Shown: positions 1 through 9,009, numbered from the stretch's first letter. The stretch is DNA of 52,744 nt from Curtobacterium sp. MCBA15_008 (GCF_001865065.1 NZ_MJGN01000045.1:316052-368795), one strand, 5' to 3'. The notes: generated by a model from the letters alone, not told the origin. Numbers and translations are program-made.

Positions 1-118
1 ACCGCGCCTCCCGTCCGTCCCGCACCCGCGTCCGGAGCGCGAGTGGACTCGGCGGAATCGCGGCGACCTGCCAGGGCCGTGTGATGTCCGCTGGACGCGC
101 TGCGGTTATGGTTTCGGG

Positions 119-1642
119 GTGAGCAACGAACCCGAGGAGACGACGCGCCGCGCCACCCGCGGCTCCGTGCCGCCGCGCCACGGCCGCCAGAAGCGACGCG
201 CCGGGGTGGTCTTCCCCGCCGTCGCCGGCGTGCTCACGATGGGGCTGCTGCTCAGTGGCGGGTACGCCGCCTACGCGTACGGCAGCCTGTCGAACGGTGT
301 CACGAGGATCGACGCGATCTCCGGCGGGGGCACGACGAAGCAGGACGACGTCGACGGCAAGGCGCAGAACATCCTGCTCGTCGGCGACGACCACCGGCCG
401 GACAACGCGACGCCCGAGCAGATGGCCGAGCTGAGCACCCAGTCCGACGGCGGTGCGACGAACACCGACACGATGATCGTCCTGCACATCAACGAGGACG
501 GCTCGCAGGCCACGATGATCTCGTTCCCGCGCGACTCGTACGTCGACATCCCGGGCGTCGGCAAGGGCAAGCTCAACAGCGCCTTCTACTTCGGCACGCT
601 CAACGGCGGTGGCGACACCGGTGGGGCGAAGCTGCTCATCCAGACGATCCAGAACCTCAGCGGGCTCTCGATCGACCACTACGTGCGTGTCTCGCTGCTC
701 GGCTTCTACCAGGTGGTGAAGGAGCTCGGCCCGGTCGAGGTCTGCCTCAACCAGGCCAGCAAGGACCGCTACTCGGGGGTCGACCTCCCCGCCGGCAAGT
801 CCACGCTCGACGCGAAGCAGGCGCTCTCGTTCGTCCGCCAGCGGCACGGTCTGCCGAACGGCGACCTCGACCGCAACGTCCGCCAGCAGTACTTCCTGTC
901 GCAGGAAGCACGCAAGGTGCTCTCCGCGGGGACGCTGCTCAACCCCGTGAAGATGGGCAACATCCTGCGCGCGGTCGGCGGCTCGATCCAGACCGACACC
1001 GACCTGATCAACCTGGCGTCGCAGATGCGGAACCTCCGCCCGGGCAACATCCAGTCCGCGACGATCCCGACCCTGGGGACGCCGACCATCACCGTGAACG
1101 GCTCGGCGCTGTCCATCGTCGAGGTCGACACCGTGGGGCTCCCCGCGTTCGTGCAGGGGCTGGTCGGCGAACCCGAGGAGTACACCAAGGCGACGGCTGC
1201 GCAGCCCGCGGCCACCACGGTGACCGTGCTGAACGGCAGCGGCGTCACGGGTGCCGCGGGTGCGGCCGGGCAGGTGCTCACGGCCCGCGGGTTCCAGGTC
1301 GGCGCCCCCGGTTCCTCCGACACGACCAAGGCCACCCAGGTGCAGTACCCCGCCGGGATGGAGGCGCAGGCCAAGGCCGTCGCCGCCGTCGTGCCGGGTG
1401 CCGTCGCCGTGCGGACCACCGCCGTCACCGGTGTCACGCTGGTGCTCGGCTCCGACGGCAAGACCGTCACGCCGGTCCCCGCGGCCGGTGGTGCTGCATC
1501 GACCCCGGCCGACGGTTCCGCCGCCGGGTCGTCCGACGCCGGCGCTGCTGCACCGAAGCCGTCGAAGTCCGCCTCGTCCGAGCCGAAGCCGTCGTCGACC
1601 GACGTGAAGAGCTACGGCAAGGAAGGCGTCTGCATCAACTGA
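119..1642 (+). CDS. LCP (LytR-CpsA-Psr) family cell-wall glycopolymer transferase with LytR_C domain
   Basis: The 507-residue protein has a short cytoplasmic N-terminus rich in Arg, one membrane segment (about residues 30-52), an LCP domain (about 85-265, including NILLVGDD, FPRDSYVDIPG and the Arg-rich FVRQRHGLPNGDLDRN stretch) and a LytR_C domain (about 365-450, starting TVTVLNGSG), then a low-complexity Ala/Ser/Pro tail. LCP enzymes move lipid-linked glycopolymers such as teichoic acids or arabinogalactan onto peptidoglycan outside the membrane; family knowledge, acceptor unknown here. The GTG start is preceded by TATGGT (107-112) with a 6-base gap and no Shine-Dalgarno, suggesting a leaderless mRNA. 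Its 3' end overlaps the convergent TetR gene by 8 bases. Confidence 0.93.
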   Translation: MSNEPEETTRRATRGSVPPRHGRQKRRAGVVFPAVAGVLTMGLLLSGGYAAYAYGSLSNGVTRIDAISGGGTTKQDDVDGKAQNILLVGDDHRPDNATPEQMAELSTQSDGGATNTDTMIVLHINEDGSQATMISFPRDSYVDIPGVGKGKLNSAFYFGTLNGGGDTGGAKLLIQTIQNLSGLSIDHYVRVSLLGFYQVVKELGPVEVCLNQASKDRYSGVDLPAGKSTLDAKQALSFVRQRHGLPNGDLDRNVRQQYFLSQEARKVLSAGTLLNPVKMGNILRAVGGSIQTDTDLINLASQMRNLRPGNIQSATIPTLGTPTITVNGSALSIVEVDTVGLPAFVQGLVGEPEEYTKATAAQPAATTVTVLNGSGVTGAAGAAGQVLTARGFQVGAPGSSDTTKATQVQYPAGMEAQAKAVAAVVPGAVAVRTTAVTGVTLVLGSDGKTVTPVPAAGGAASTPADGSAAGSSDAGAAAPKPSKSASSEPKPSSTDVKSYGKEGVCIN

Positions 1643-2300
1643 CGCTCGTCGCGGGCGCGTCCACCGTCGCGGGTGCGGTCGCGTGCTGCCGGATGGCGGC
1701 GATCGCGGCGTCGAGTCCGATCGCCAGCGGGCGGACGTCCCGCTGGACCTGCGCGAGGAGCAGGCCGCCCTGCAGCGCGACCATCACCACGGTCGCGAGC
1801 GTGTCCGGGTCGGCTTCGGCGTCGAGCAGTCCGCGGTCCCGCATGACGGTGAGACCGTGCCGGAAGCCCTGCTCCCACCGGGCGAAGCCGGCGGCGACGA
1901 GGTCCCGCGCGTCGACGTCCCGTTCGGCCAGCTCGGTGCCGAGGGACCCCAGCGGACAGCCACCGACGCAGTCCCCGGCGGTGGCGTCCTCCACGGCCCG
2001 GTCGCGCCAGCGCTGCCAGGCGTCCCACGTCGTGAGGTCGCCGTAGTCCGGCCCCTGGTGGGTGATGACCGCGTCGGTCTGCTGCTGGACGACGGCGCGG
2101 ACGAGCTCACCCTTGTCGGTGAAGTAGTGGTACATCTGCGACCGGCCGACGGTGGCAGCGGCCCCGATGTCGTCGAGCGTGGTGCCGGCGACGCCCCGGG
2201 TGAGCATCAGGTCGGCGGCCGTGACGACGATCCGGTTCCGGGTCGCCAGTCCTTTCGGCGTCGTGCGTCGAAGGGTCTTCGGGGCGTGTTCGAGGCGCAT
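1635..2300 (-). CDS. TetR/AcrR family transcriptional regulator
   Basis: The 221-residue protein has an N-terminal TetR helix-turn-helix (about residues 18-65: RNRIVVTAADLMLTRGVAGTTLDDIGAAATVGRSQ is the start, followed by MYHYFTDKGEL) and a C-terminal ligand domain of the type with a TetR_C-like CPLGSLGTEL stretch. It is divergent from the sigma-factor gene at 2349 across 48 bases. TACACT (complement of 2307-2312) lies 6 bases before the ATG, so the message is probably leaderless, and this -10 overlaps the inverted repeat at 2309-2324, which predicts autorepression. Ligand and other targets are unknown. Confidence 0.92.
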   Translation of the reverse strand: MRLEHAPKTLRRTTPKGLATRNRIVVTAADLMLTRGVAGTTLDDIGAAATVGRSQMYHYFTDKGELVRAVVQQQTDAVITHQGPDYGDLTTWDAWQRWRDRAVEDATAGDCVGGCPLGSLGTELAERDVDARDLVAAGFARWEQGFRHGLTVMRDRGLLDAEADPDTLATVVMVALQGGLLLAQVQRDVRPLAIGLDAAIAAIRQHATAPATVDAPATSVS

Positions 2301-2308
2301 GCTCAGAG

Positions 2309-2324
2309 TGTACTTGCGAGTACA
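2309..2324. promoter_or_regulatory. Inverted-repeat operator between tetR-like gene and ECF sigma gene
   Basis: TGTACT-TGCG-AGTACA, two 6-base arms with a 4-base spacer, in a rare AT-rich patch. It overlaps the likely -10 of the TetR gene (2307-2312) and sits 25 bases upstream of the divergent sigma gene. Assignment to the adjacent TetR protein is inference from position. Confidence 0.6.
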
Positions 2325-2348
2325 TTTTGCTCATGTGACATTCTCCGC

Positions 2349-2909
2349 ATGGACGATGCACTCCTCGCTCGGCGCGACGAAGAACGCGCTCTCCTGCTCG
2401 CCGTCGCGCTGGGCGACCGACGTGCCTTCGAGCGCCTGTACGTGCGCTTCCGTCCCCTGGTCGAGCGGTACGTCCGGCACCAGCTCGTCGATCCCTGGCA
2501 GGCGGAGGAGGTCGTGCAGGACGTCTTCCTCGAGATCTGGCAGATCGCGGACCGGTTCGACCCGCAGCACGCCGCCATCGCCTGGATCCGGACGATCGCC
2601 CAGCGGCGCGCCATCGACCGGGTGCGGAAGAGCAGCGCCGACCGCGACCGCGACCTGCGCATCGGCGCGCGGGACCACGAGCCGGTCGACCACGCCGGCA
2701 CCGAGCGGGCCGAGAGCGTCCTCGAGCGCGCCGAACTGCACCGGGCCGTCGCCGCCCTGCCCGTGCGACAGCGTGAGGCCGTGGCACTGCGCTACCTGGT
2801 CGGCATGACCGGGCCCGAGGTCGCGACGTCGCTCGGTGTCCCGGTCGGCACCGCGAAGACGCGCGCACGGGACGGCGTCACCGCACTGCGGCGGGTCATG
2901 GCCCCGTGA
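2349..2909 (+). CDS. RNA polymerase sigma factor, ECF subfamily (SigK-like)
   Basis: The 186-residue protein shows sigma region 2 (about residues 20-90: LYVRFRPLVERYVRHQL, AEEVVQDVFLEIW, AAIAWIRTIAQRRAIDRVR) and region 4 (about 128-180: LPVRQREAVALRYLVGMTGPEVATSLGVPVGTAKTRARDG). It has no extra C-terminal domain. The ATG at 2349 follows GACATT (2337-2342) by 6 bases; a longer in-frame reading upstream would run antisense through the TetR gene and is not credible. No anti-sigma gene is adjacent; the divergent TetR gene is the obvious candidate controller. Confidence 0.92.
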   Translation: MDDALLARRDEERALLLAVALGDRRAFERLYVRFRPLVERYVRHQLVDPWQAEEVVQDVFLEIWQIADRFDPQHAAIAWIRTIAQRRAIDRVRKSSADRDRDLRIGARDHEPVDHAGTERAESVLERAELHRAVAALPVRQREAVALRYLVGMTGPEVATSLGVPVGTAKTRARDGVTALRRVMAP

Positions 2910-2934
2910 CGCCGTCGGTCAGTACGGTCGAGGG

Positions 2935-3717
2935 GTGAGCAACGCAGCGCGGCCGATCACCCTGATGACCTACAACATCAAGAACCCGGACCCCGCGCAC
3001 GACTGGCCGGCCCGGCTCCCGGTGCTGCTCGACGTCATCCGGCGGCACGATCCCGACCTGCTGTGCGTGCAGGAGGCCTTCGACCACCAGATGGACGACC
3101 TCCGCGCCGGACTCCCGGACCACGCCGACGTCGGGCAGGGACGCGAGGGCGGCGAAGCCGGCGAGCACGCCGCCGTGTTCTTCCGCCGCAGCCGCTTCCG
3201 CCCGACGGACGAGGGGACGTTCTGGCTGTCGGACACCCCCGACGAGCCGGTCTCGAACACCTGGGGCAGCGTGTTCCCGCGGGTCGCGAACCACGCCGGC
3301 CTCCTCGACGTCGACGGACCCGCCTTCACGCTGCTCACCACGCACTTCGACCACGAGGTGGGGCCGCACGGCGACGAGGTCCGGGCGAAGAGCGCCGCGC
3401 TCATCGCCGAACGCCTGCACGGTACCGACGGCCCGGTGATCGTCGCGGGCGACTGCAACGAGCCGGCCGGGGCGGGCGCGGCGTCGCGGGTGCTCACGGA
3501 CGCGGGCTTCGCGGACGCCTGGGTCGTCGCGGGTGACCCCGCGGACCGGACCGCGACGTTCAACGACTGGCAGCCCCCGGTGGACTCGGGGGAGCGGATC
3601 GACTGGGTGTTCACGCGTGGGATCGCCGGCGTGGACCGCGTCGTGATCGACCACGACGGACCGGAGACCTGGTTCGCGAGCGACCACTTCCCGGTGGTGG
3701 CGACGCTGCGGATCTGA
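2935..3717 (+). CDS. Endonuclease/exonuclease/phosphatase family protein
   Basis: The 260-residue protein has the EEP fold signatures in order: MTYNIKN (first metal region), CVQEAF with the metal-binding Glu, VAGDCNEPAGA and the C-terminal SDHFPVVATL. No signal peptide is visible, so it is probably cytoplasmic. Family members hydrolyse phosphodiesters in nucleic acids, sphingomyelin or inositol phosphates; the substrate cannot be told from sequence. The GTG start at 2935 is chosen because TACGGT (2923-2928) lies 6 bases before it, the leaderless arrangement seen across this window; it begins 25 bases after the sigma stop codon. Confidence 0.87.
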   Translation: MSNAARPITLMTYNIKNPDPAHDWPARLPVLLDVIRRHDPDLLCVQEAFDHQMDDLRAGLPDHADVGQGREGGEAGEHAAVFFRRSRFRPTDEGTFWLSDTPDEPVSNTWGSVFPRVANHAGLLDVDGPAFTLLTTHFDHEVGPHGDEVRAKSAALIAERLHGTDGPVIVAGDCNEPAGAGAASRVLTDAGFADAWVVAGDPADRTATFNDWQPPVDSGERIDWVFTRGIAGVDRVVIDHDGPETWFASDHFPVVATLRI

Positions 3718-3751
3718 TCGGTCTCGACCGGGTGGGGCGGGCCGCCCGGGA

Positions 3752-4546
3752 TCAGCAGCTGCGCTGGGCGTGGACCGGCATCGGGGAGCCGAGCACCGTG
3801 ACCGTCGTGTCGTCGGTCAGGGCGGAGACCCCGTTCGTCCCGCGTGCGACCGCGTCGTCCGTCGGGGTGTCGGCGTCGGCGTTGGTGTCGTCGGCGTCGG
3901 TCGCGTCGTCCGTGCGTGGCTCGTCGGTCGGGCTCCAGCCCGGCTCGAGCAGGAGCTGCCACGCCTTGGTGTCGTCGGACCCGTACGAGACGCGTTCCGA
4001 CTTCGGGGCATCGGCGATCGCATCGTGGATGTCGTCACCGACCTGCACGCCGTCCGGGCCGGTCAGGTCGACGTCGTCGCCGGCACGCGTGCGCACGGCG
4101 TCGCGGAGGATGCGGATCTCGACCGCGTTGCCGGCCTTGGCGGGCGTCGACAGGGCGGCGACGCGGACCGCGCCGCCCCAGGTGTACGTGGTGCCGGACG
4201 GGAAGCACGCGCCGCCGTCGCCCTCGGCCGTCTGGGTCCGCGAGGGCGTGCCGAGCAGACGGTTGAGCAGCGACACCGTGGTGACGGAGTCGCGCATCGA
4301 GGCCTCGGTCACGGTCTTCGAGCCGTTCCGGAACACGAGCGACTCGGCGTCCAGCTCGATGGCGTCGACACGCTTGAGCTTGGCGGCGCTGACCCGCGCG
4401 GGCTGCTCGTGCAGCGAGGCATCGGAGGAGAGCTCGGCCGCCGCAGCGGTCGCCGGACCGGATCCGGGGGTGCCGCCGATGCCGAACGCGCCGGCCGCGA
4501 AGGCCAGCACGGTGGCGCTCGACGCCAGGACGGTCCGGAAGGTCAC
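3752..4546 (-). CDS. Predicted secreted protein of unknown function
   Basis: The 264-residue protein starts with a hydrophobic signal segment (about residues 6-35, ending in the small-residue run TAAAAE) and continues as a polar, Asp/Thr-rich chain. One conserved-looking core reads VTTVSLLNRLLG and TYTWGGAVRVAALSTP. Two Cys (in GGACFPSG and the C-terminal QRSC) could form a disulfide. The C-terminal third has an Asp/Thr-rich low-complexity run (TDDATDADDTNADAD). I do not recognise a family. The GTG start has TACCGT (complement of 4553-4558) 6 bases upstream. It ends 35 bases from the convergent EEP gene. Confidence 0.72.
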   Translation of the reverse strand: MTFRTVLASSATVLAFAAGAFGIGGTPGSGPATAAAAELSSDASLHEQPARVSAAKLKRVDAIELDAESLVFRNGSKTVTEASMRDSVTTVSLLNRLLGTPSRTQTAEGDGGACFPSGTTYTWGGAVRVAALSTPAKAGNAVEIRILRDAVRTRAGDDVDLTGPDGVQVGDDIHDAIADAPKSERVSYGSDDTKAWQLLLEPGWSPTDEPRTDDATDADDTNADADTPTDDAVARGTNGVSALTDDTTVTVLGSPMPVHAQRSC

Positions 4547-4863
4547 CAGTCGACGGTACGACGTCGCGGCTGGTTGGACGACGGGTGTTACCGAATCGGG
4601 GCCTGGTCGTCACCGGACCGTGACATTCGTCGGTGACGCGTCACGATCACGTCGCCCGGGCCGGCCCTCGTCGGAGCCGCACCCTGGTCCGGCCCCTGCC
4701 GCGGGAGTCGCGATCCCGCGCGCCCACCCGCCGCACGGTCCGTGCCGGGCCGGTGTCGCGCCTCCAGGCCCGCTCGCGACCGGCGGACGACGCAGGCCGG
4801 TCCACGCGTCGGGGGACAGCCTGCTGGACGGTCCGGGGTGACCACCTGCGTACCGTCACGGGC
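4547..4863. other. 317-base intergenic region between divergent genes
   Basis: No convincing gene is present. It holds the outward promoters (TACCGT at complement 4553-4558 and TACCGT at 4851-4856), a 12-base perfect palindrome GTGACGCGTCAC (4633-4644), and a half copy of the dispersed element, GCGCCTCCAGGCC (4758-4770), enclosed by a 6-base stem GTCGCG/CGCGAC (4755-4760 and 4775-4780). The rest is unstructured GC-rich sequence. Confidence 0.6.
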
Positions 4864-5775
4864 ATGACGGACCAGCAGATCGACCAGTACGCAATGCAGG
4901 ACCCGACGAAGATGTACGCCGACAAGAAGCCGGACGAGCAGTACCTCCCGGGTGCCGGCACCGACGCCGAGATGGCGGAGAACGTCCCCGCCGACCACGG
5001 CGAGGACACCTACCGCGGCTCCGGACGGCTCGCCGGCCGCAAGGCGCTCGTCACCGGCGGTGACTCGGGCATCGGCGCCGCCGTCGCCATCGCCTACGCC
5101 CGCGAGGGCGCCGACGTCGCCATCTCGTACCTGCCCGAGGAGCAGGAGGACGCCGACCGCATCGTCGGACTCATCGAGGCAGCCGGCCGCAAGGCCGTGA
5201 CCCTGCCCGGGGACATCACCTCGCTCGCCGTGTGCGAGCAGATCGTGGCGGACGCCGTGGAGCAGCTCGGTGGGCTGGACATCCTCGTGAACAACGCCGG
5301 CAAGCAGCAGAACGTCGCCTCGATCGAGGACATCTCCGACGAGGAGTTCGACGAGACCTTCAAGACGAACGCCTACGCGACGTTCCGGATCACGAAGGCC
5401 GCCGTGCCGCACCTGCAGCCGGGCTCCACGATCATCAACACCACGTCGATCCAGGCGTACGCGCCGTCGCCGCACCTGGTGCACTACGCGGCCACGAAGG
5501 CCACCGTCAACAACCTGGCGAAGGGCCTCGCGGCGCAGCTCGCGCCGAAGGGCATCCGCGTCAACGCCGTCGCGCCTGGGCCGATCTGGACCCCGCTGCA
5601 GCCCGCCGGTGGGCAGCCGCCGGAGGCGCTGCCGTCCGCCGGCGAGCAGACCTACCTCGGCCGCTGGGGACAGCCGGCCGAGCTCGCGCCGGCCTACGTG
5701 TTCCTGGCGAGCGGGGAGTCGTCGTACGTCGTCGGCGAGACGCTGCACGTCGACGGCGGGATGCCGACGCCGTAG
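4864..5775 (+). CDS. SDR family NAD(P)-dependent oxidoreductase (general-stress/YghA-like)
   Basis: The 303-residue protein belongs to the extended-N-terminus SDR group, with an N-terminal arm ending PADHGEDTYRGSGRL, cofactor motif TGGDSGIG, structural NNAG (N143-N144), catalytic Ser in NTTSIQAY and catalytic Tyr/Lys in YAATK, and the C-terminal VDGGMPTP. Substrate is unknown; related Bacillus and enterobacterial proteins are stress-induced. TACCGT (4851-4856) lies 7 bases before the ATG, suggesting a leaderless message. A hairpin terminator follows at 5795. It is a paralogue of the SDR at 41693. Confidence 0.9.
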   Translation: MTDQQIDQYAMQDPTKMYADKKPDEQYLPGAGTDAEMAENVPADHGEDTYRGSGRLAGRKALVTGGDSGIGAAVAIAYAREGADVAISYLPEEQEDADRIVGLIEAAGRKAVTLPGDITSLAVCEQIVADAVEQLGGLDILVNNAGKQQNVASIEDISDEEFDETFKTNAYATFRITKAAVPHLQPGSTIINTTSIQAYAPSPHLVHYAATKATVNNLAKGLAAQLAPKGIRVNAVAPGPIWTPLQPAGGQPPEALPSAGEQTYLGRWGQPAELAPAYVFLASGESSYVVGETLHVDGGMPTP

Positions 5776-5794
5776 GGCTGCAGGACGAGTGCCG

Positions 5795-5834
5795 GACAGG
5801 AGGCGCGGTGCCGGTGGGCGCCGCGCCTCCTGTC
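5795..5834. terminator. Hairpin (repeat family A) between convergent SDR and permease genes
   Basis: A 14-base perfect arm GACAGGAGGCGCGG (5795-5808) pairs with CCGCGCCTCCTGTC (5821-5834); the stem extends 4 more pairs inward (one G-U) around a GGTG loop. It begins 20 bases after the SDR stop codon. There is no U-tract. The same core recurs at 33772, 13039 and 49750. Confidence 0.7.
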
Positions 5835-5941
5835 GTGCGCGTGGCCGGTTCCGGGCCGTGGTCGCGTCGGCGTGACCGGCTCGCGCCGGCATTGTCAGGT
5901 CGTGCGGGGTCGTGGCCGCGGCCGCGGCCGCGCCGATCGCG

Positions 5942-8029
5942 TCAGCGTGCGGCCCGTGGCGTGCGCAGCAGCAGCCAGATGAAGTACGGCGTCCCCACCA
6001 CGGCGGTGAGGATGCCCGCGCCGAGCTGGGCCGGGGCGATCACCGTTCGGCCGAGCAGGTCACCGAGGCAGACGAGGAGCGCGCCCAGCACCACCGCGAC
6101 CGGGACGACCCGGGCGTGGGCGCGGCCGACCAGCGAGCGTGCGAGGTGCGGCGCGACCAGGCCGACGAACCCGATCGTGCCGACCGCGGCGATCGCGGTC
6201 GCGGTCAGCAGCACCGACAGCGCCAGGAACCCGAGCCGGGTGCGGCCGAGCGGGACGCCGAGCAGACGGGGCGTGTCCTCGTCGAGGGAGACCAGGTCGA
6301 GCTCGCGCGTCCGGGTGGTGAGGATTACGAGCGACACCGCCAGCACGGCCACCACCGGGAGCGAGTCCTGCCACGTGCGGCCGTAGGTCGACCCGGACAG
6401 CCAGGTCAGGGCCTTGTTCGCGTTGAACGGGTCCGTCACGACGATGAGCAGGCTGATCAGGGCGGTCAGGCCCGCCGAGACGCCGACGCCGACCAGCACG
6501 AGCCGGTTCTGGCGGAAGCCGCCGCGGGCGGCGAAGCCGAACACGACCAGCGCGGCGACGGCCGCACCGACGAACGCGGCCCCGGCGACGGACCAGCTGG
6601 CCGCCGCGGGGACGAGCGTCACGACGAGCACGGCACCGAGCCCGGCGCCGCTCGAGACGCCGAGGACCCCGGGGTCGGCGAGCGGGTTGCGTGTCACGCC
6701 CTGCACGAGGGTGCCCGCGAGTGCCAGCGCGGCCCCGGCCAGGAGCGCCGCCGAGACCCGGGGGACGCGGGTGTCGAGGATGAACGAGATCGCCTGGTTC
6801 GCCCGGCCGGTCAGCCAGTTCGTGACGTCGCCGAGCAGGAGCTTCGCGTCACCGAGCAGGACGGAGGCGATCACGACGCCCACCAGGACCGCCACGAGCA
6901 CCACGACCGTGACGGCCACGGTGGTGCGGCCCGGGATCCGGTGCACCTCGAGCGGCGTGGTCTGCCCGGCGTCGCGGGCGCGGACCGCCAGCACGACCAG
7001 GAAGACCGCGCCGAGGACGCTCGTCACGACCCCGGTCGACACCGAGACCGCACGGTCGCCACTGACCACGGCGCGGAGCAGCACGTCCGCCGCGAGCACG
7101 ATCCCCGCGCCGACGAGCCCGGCCACGAGGAACAGTGCCCACGAGCGGTGCAGCGTCGGGAAGCGCCGGGCGAGGGGGCGGACCAGGGCGGGCGCGCAGA
7201 GCCCGACGAAGCCGATCGGTCCCGCGATGGTGACGGCCGCCGCCGTGAGCAGCACGGCGAGGACCACGGCGACGACGCGGGTGCCCCGCACGGGGACGCC
7301 GAGACCGCGCGCGGCGTCGTCCCCGAGCGCGAGGACGTCGACGCGGTGCGAGAGCAGGACGAACCCCACGACGCCGACGGCCAGCACCGGCAGCATCGGC
7401 AGGACCGTGGCGAACCCGTTCTGCGCGATGCCGCCCTGGTTCCACGCGTAGAGCCCCTGGGTCTGCTGCGGGAACAGCAGGATGAGGGCCTGGGTGATCG
7501 ACCCGAGGCCGAGCGCGAGGGCGGTGCCGGCCAGGACGAGCCGGACCGTCCCGCTGCCGAGTCCGGACAGCGCGAGCACGAGGGCCGCGGCGCCGAGCCC
7601 GCCGAGGAACGCGACCGCACCCTGCGCGACGACCGGCAGGCCGACGCCGGCGACCGACACGACGCCGAGCGCCAGGTACGCCCCGGCGTTCACCGCGAGG
7701 GTGTCGGGGGAGGCGAGGACGTTCCGGCTGACCGCCTGCATCGCGGCGCCGGCGACGCCGAGGGCGAAGCCGACGAGCAGCCCCGCGGCCGCGCGGGGGA
7801 ACCGCGATGCGGCGACGACCGACGCGTCGGTGCGGTCCGCCCGCCCGAGGACGGCGTTCCAGACGTCGATCGCCCCGACGTGCGCGGTGCCCTGCGTCAC
7901 GTCGACCGCGGCGAGCACCGCGACGAGCGCGATCCCGCCGACCAGCAGCGCGACGCCGAGCGCGGGCCGGACGACGATGCTGCGTCGCCCGGCCCGCGCC
8001 GGTGCCGTCGTGGTGTCGATGGCCGCTAC
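5942..8029 (-). CDS. Fused double FecCD-type iron-siderophore ABC permease (FhuB-like)
   Basis: About 695 residues made of two tandem FecCD permease halves, each with about 9-10 membrane segments; the halves meet near a polar stretch HRIPGRTTVAV. Repeated family signatures are present in both (RVPR/FPRA start regions, GAAMQAVSRNVLASPDTLAVNAGAYL and GTLVQGVTRNPLADPGVLG; GFVGLCAPALVR and GFVGLVAPHLAR). FhuB-type fusions form the whole membrane channel from one chain. It lies last in the ATPase-lipoprotein-permease operon. The start is unresolved: the frame opens right at the upstream stop codon with GTA/ATC codons and no ATG, GTG or TTG, the next GTG (7916-7918) would remove the first membrane segment, and the previous one (8309-8311) lies deep inside the lipoprotein gene. 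Confidence 0.85.
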   Translation of the reverse strand, partial: VAAIDTTTAPARAGRRSIVVRPALGVALLVGGIALVAVLAAVDVTQGTAHVGAIDVWNAVLGRADRTDASVVAASRFPRAAAGLLVGFALGVAGAAMQAVSRNVLASPDTLAVNAGAYLALGVVSVAGVGLPVVAQGAVAFLGGLGAAALVLALSGLGSGTVRLVLAGTALALGLGSITQALILLFPQQTQGLYAWNQGGIAQNGFATVLPMLPVLAVGVVGFVLLSHRVDVLALGDDAARGLGVPVRGTRVVAVVLAVLLTAAAVTIAGPIGFVGLCAPALVRPLARRFPTLHRSWALFLVAGLVGAGIVLAADVLLRAVVSGDRAVSVSTGVVTSVLGAVFLVVLAVRARDAGQTTPLEVHRIPGRTTVAVTVVVLVAVLVGVVIASVLLGDAKLLLGDVTNWLTGRANQAISFILDTRVPRVSAALLAGAALALAGTLVQGVTRNPLADPGVLGVSSGAGLGAVLVVTLVPAAASWSVAGAAFVGAAVAALVVFGFAARGGFRQNRLVLVGVGVSAGLTALISLLIVVTDPFNANKALTWLSGSTYGRTWQDSLPVVAVLAVSLVILTTRTRELDLVSLDEDTPRLLGVPLGRTRLGFLALSVLLTATAIAAVGTIGFVGLVAPHLARSLVGRAHARVVPVAVVLGALLVCLGDLLGRTVIAPAQLGAGILTAVVGTPYFIWLLLRTPRAAR

Positions 8030-9009
8030 TTCGTCAGCGCGGCGACGGTGGCGTCGATGTACGCCTCCATCGAACCCGGGCCGCCGAACATCCAGATGCC
8101 GTCGGCGAGACGGTGCACGTCGCCGTCCTGCACGAAGGGCAGGCCCTTCCAGACGGCGTTCGAGGCGAGGGTCTTCGCGAACACGTCGTCGCCGTCCACG
8201 TCGTTGCCGATGTAGAGGAAGGCGGTGGCGTCGGGCAGGCCGGTCAGGCCCTCGACGTCGGTCGAGCCGAGCCCGTACGCCGCGTCGCCCTTCACGTCGG
8301 TCGATGCCCACGCGTCCTGCAGCCCGAGTTCGCCGTTGATCGTCCCGATGAGCGACGAGCCCGTGTACGGACGGATCGTGACCTGGTTCGACAACACGTA
8401 GGCGTCGGCGAACGCCACCTCGGTGCCGTCCTTGCCGGCCTTCGTGAGCTGCTCCTTGCCGTCGGCGATCGCGTCCTCGAGGCCCTTCCAGACCGACTTC
8501 GCCTTCGCGGTGGTGCCGGTGGCCTCGGCGATGAGGTCGAGCGTCGCCTTGGTCGTGCCGAGCTGGTCGCTGCCCTTCGCCGAGGAGACCACGATCGTCG
8601 GTGCGATCTTCCGGAGCTGTGCGACGACGGAGTCCTTCAGGTCGTCGGTGGCGACGATCAGGTCCGGTGCGATCGAGGCGATGGTGTCCGTGCTCGGCTC
8701 ACCGCGGGTCCCGATGTCCTCCGGCTTGCCCGTCAGCGGCACGGCGGAGTCCCAGGCGGAGTAGCCCTTCACGTCGGCGACACCGGCGGGCGAGACGCCG
8801 AGGGTCTCGAGGTCCTCGACGACGTTCCACTCCGTGCCGACGACCTTCTTCGCCGGACCGTCGAGCGTGACCTTCGTGCCGGTCGCGTCGGTCACGGTGA
8901 TGCTCGACGCCGAGGACGTCTCGTCGGAGGCTGCCTGCGTCGAGCCGCACGCGGTCAGGCCGAGGGCAGCGGTGGCGGCGATGGCGGTGGCGGCGAGGAG
9001 TCGTCTCAT
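8026..9009 (-). CDS. Iron-siderophore ABC transporter substrate-binding lipoprotein
   Basis: The 327-residue protein starts with a lipoprotein signal peptide (MRRLLAATAIAATAALGLTAC, lipobox LTAC with Cys21) followed by a Ser/Thr linker and a FecB/TroA-like binding domain (EWNVVEDLETLGVSPAGVADVKGY, IASIAPDLIVATDD, ending VAALTK). This class captures ferric siderophores on the outer face of the membrane and passes them to FecCD permeases. The ATG overlaps the upstream ATPase stop codon (ATGA), showing translational coupling. The siderophore cannot be named. Confidence 0.92.
   Translation of the reverse strand: MRRLLAATAIAATAALGLTACGSTQAASDETSSASSITVTDATGTKVTLDGPAKKVVGTEWNVVEDLETLGVSPAGVADVKGYSAWDSAVPLTGKPEDIGTRGEPSTDTIASIAPDLIVATDDLKDSVVAQLRKIAPTIVVSSAKGSDQLGTTKATLDLIAEATGTTAKAKSVWKGLEDAIADGKEQLTKAGKDGTEVAFADAYVLSNQVTIRPYTGSSLIGTINGELGLQDAWASTDVKGDAAYGLGSTDVEGLTGLPDATAFLYIGNDVDGDDVFAKTLASNAVWKGLPFVQDGDVHRLADGIWMFGGPGSMEAYIDATVAALTK

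Noticed and set aside
1683..2348. Long in-frame extension upstream of the sigma factor, antisense to the TetR gene
   Set aside because: It is the opposite strand of a clearly conserved TetR protein and has no sigma homology; GC-rich genomes give such open frames routinely.
5905..5941. GGCCGC repeats near the permease stop as a regulatory or unstable element
   Set aside because: Only three short units; ordinary for this base composition.
8018..8040. Programmed -1 frameshift fusing lipoprotein and permease
   Set aside because: The frames would fit, but there is no slippery heptamer before the TAG and a surface lipoprotein fused to a permease is unlikely.
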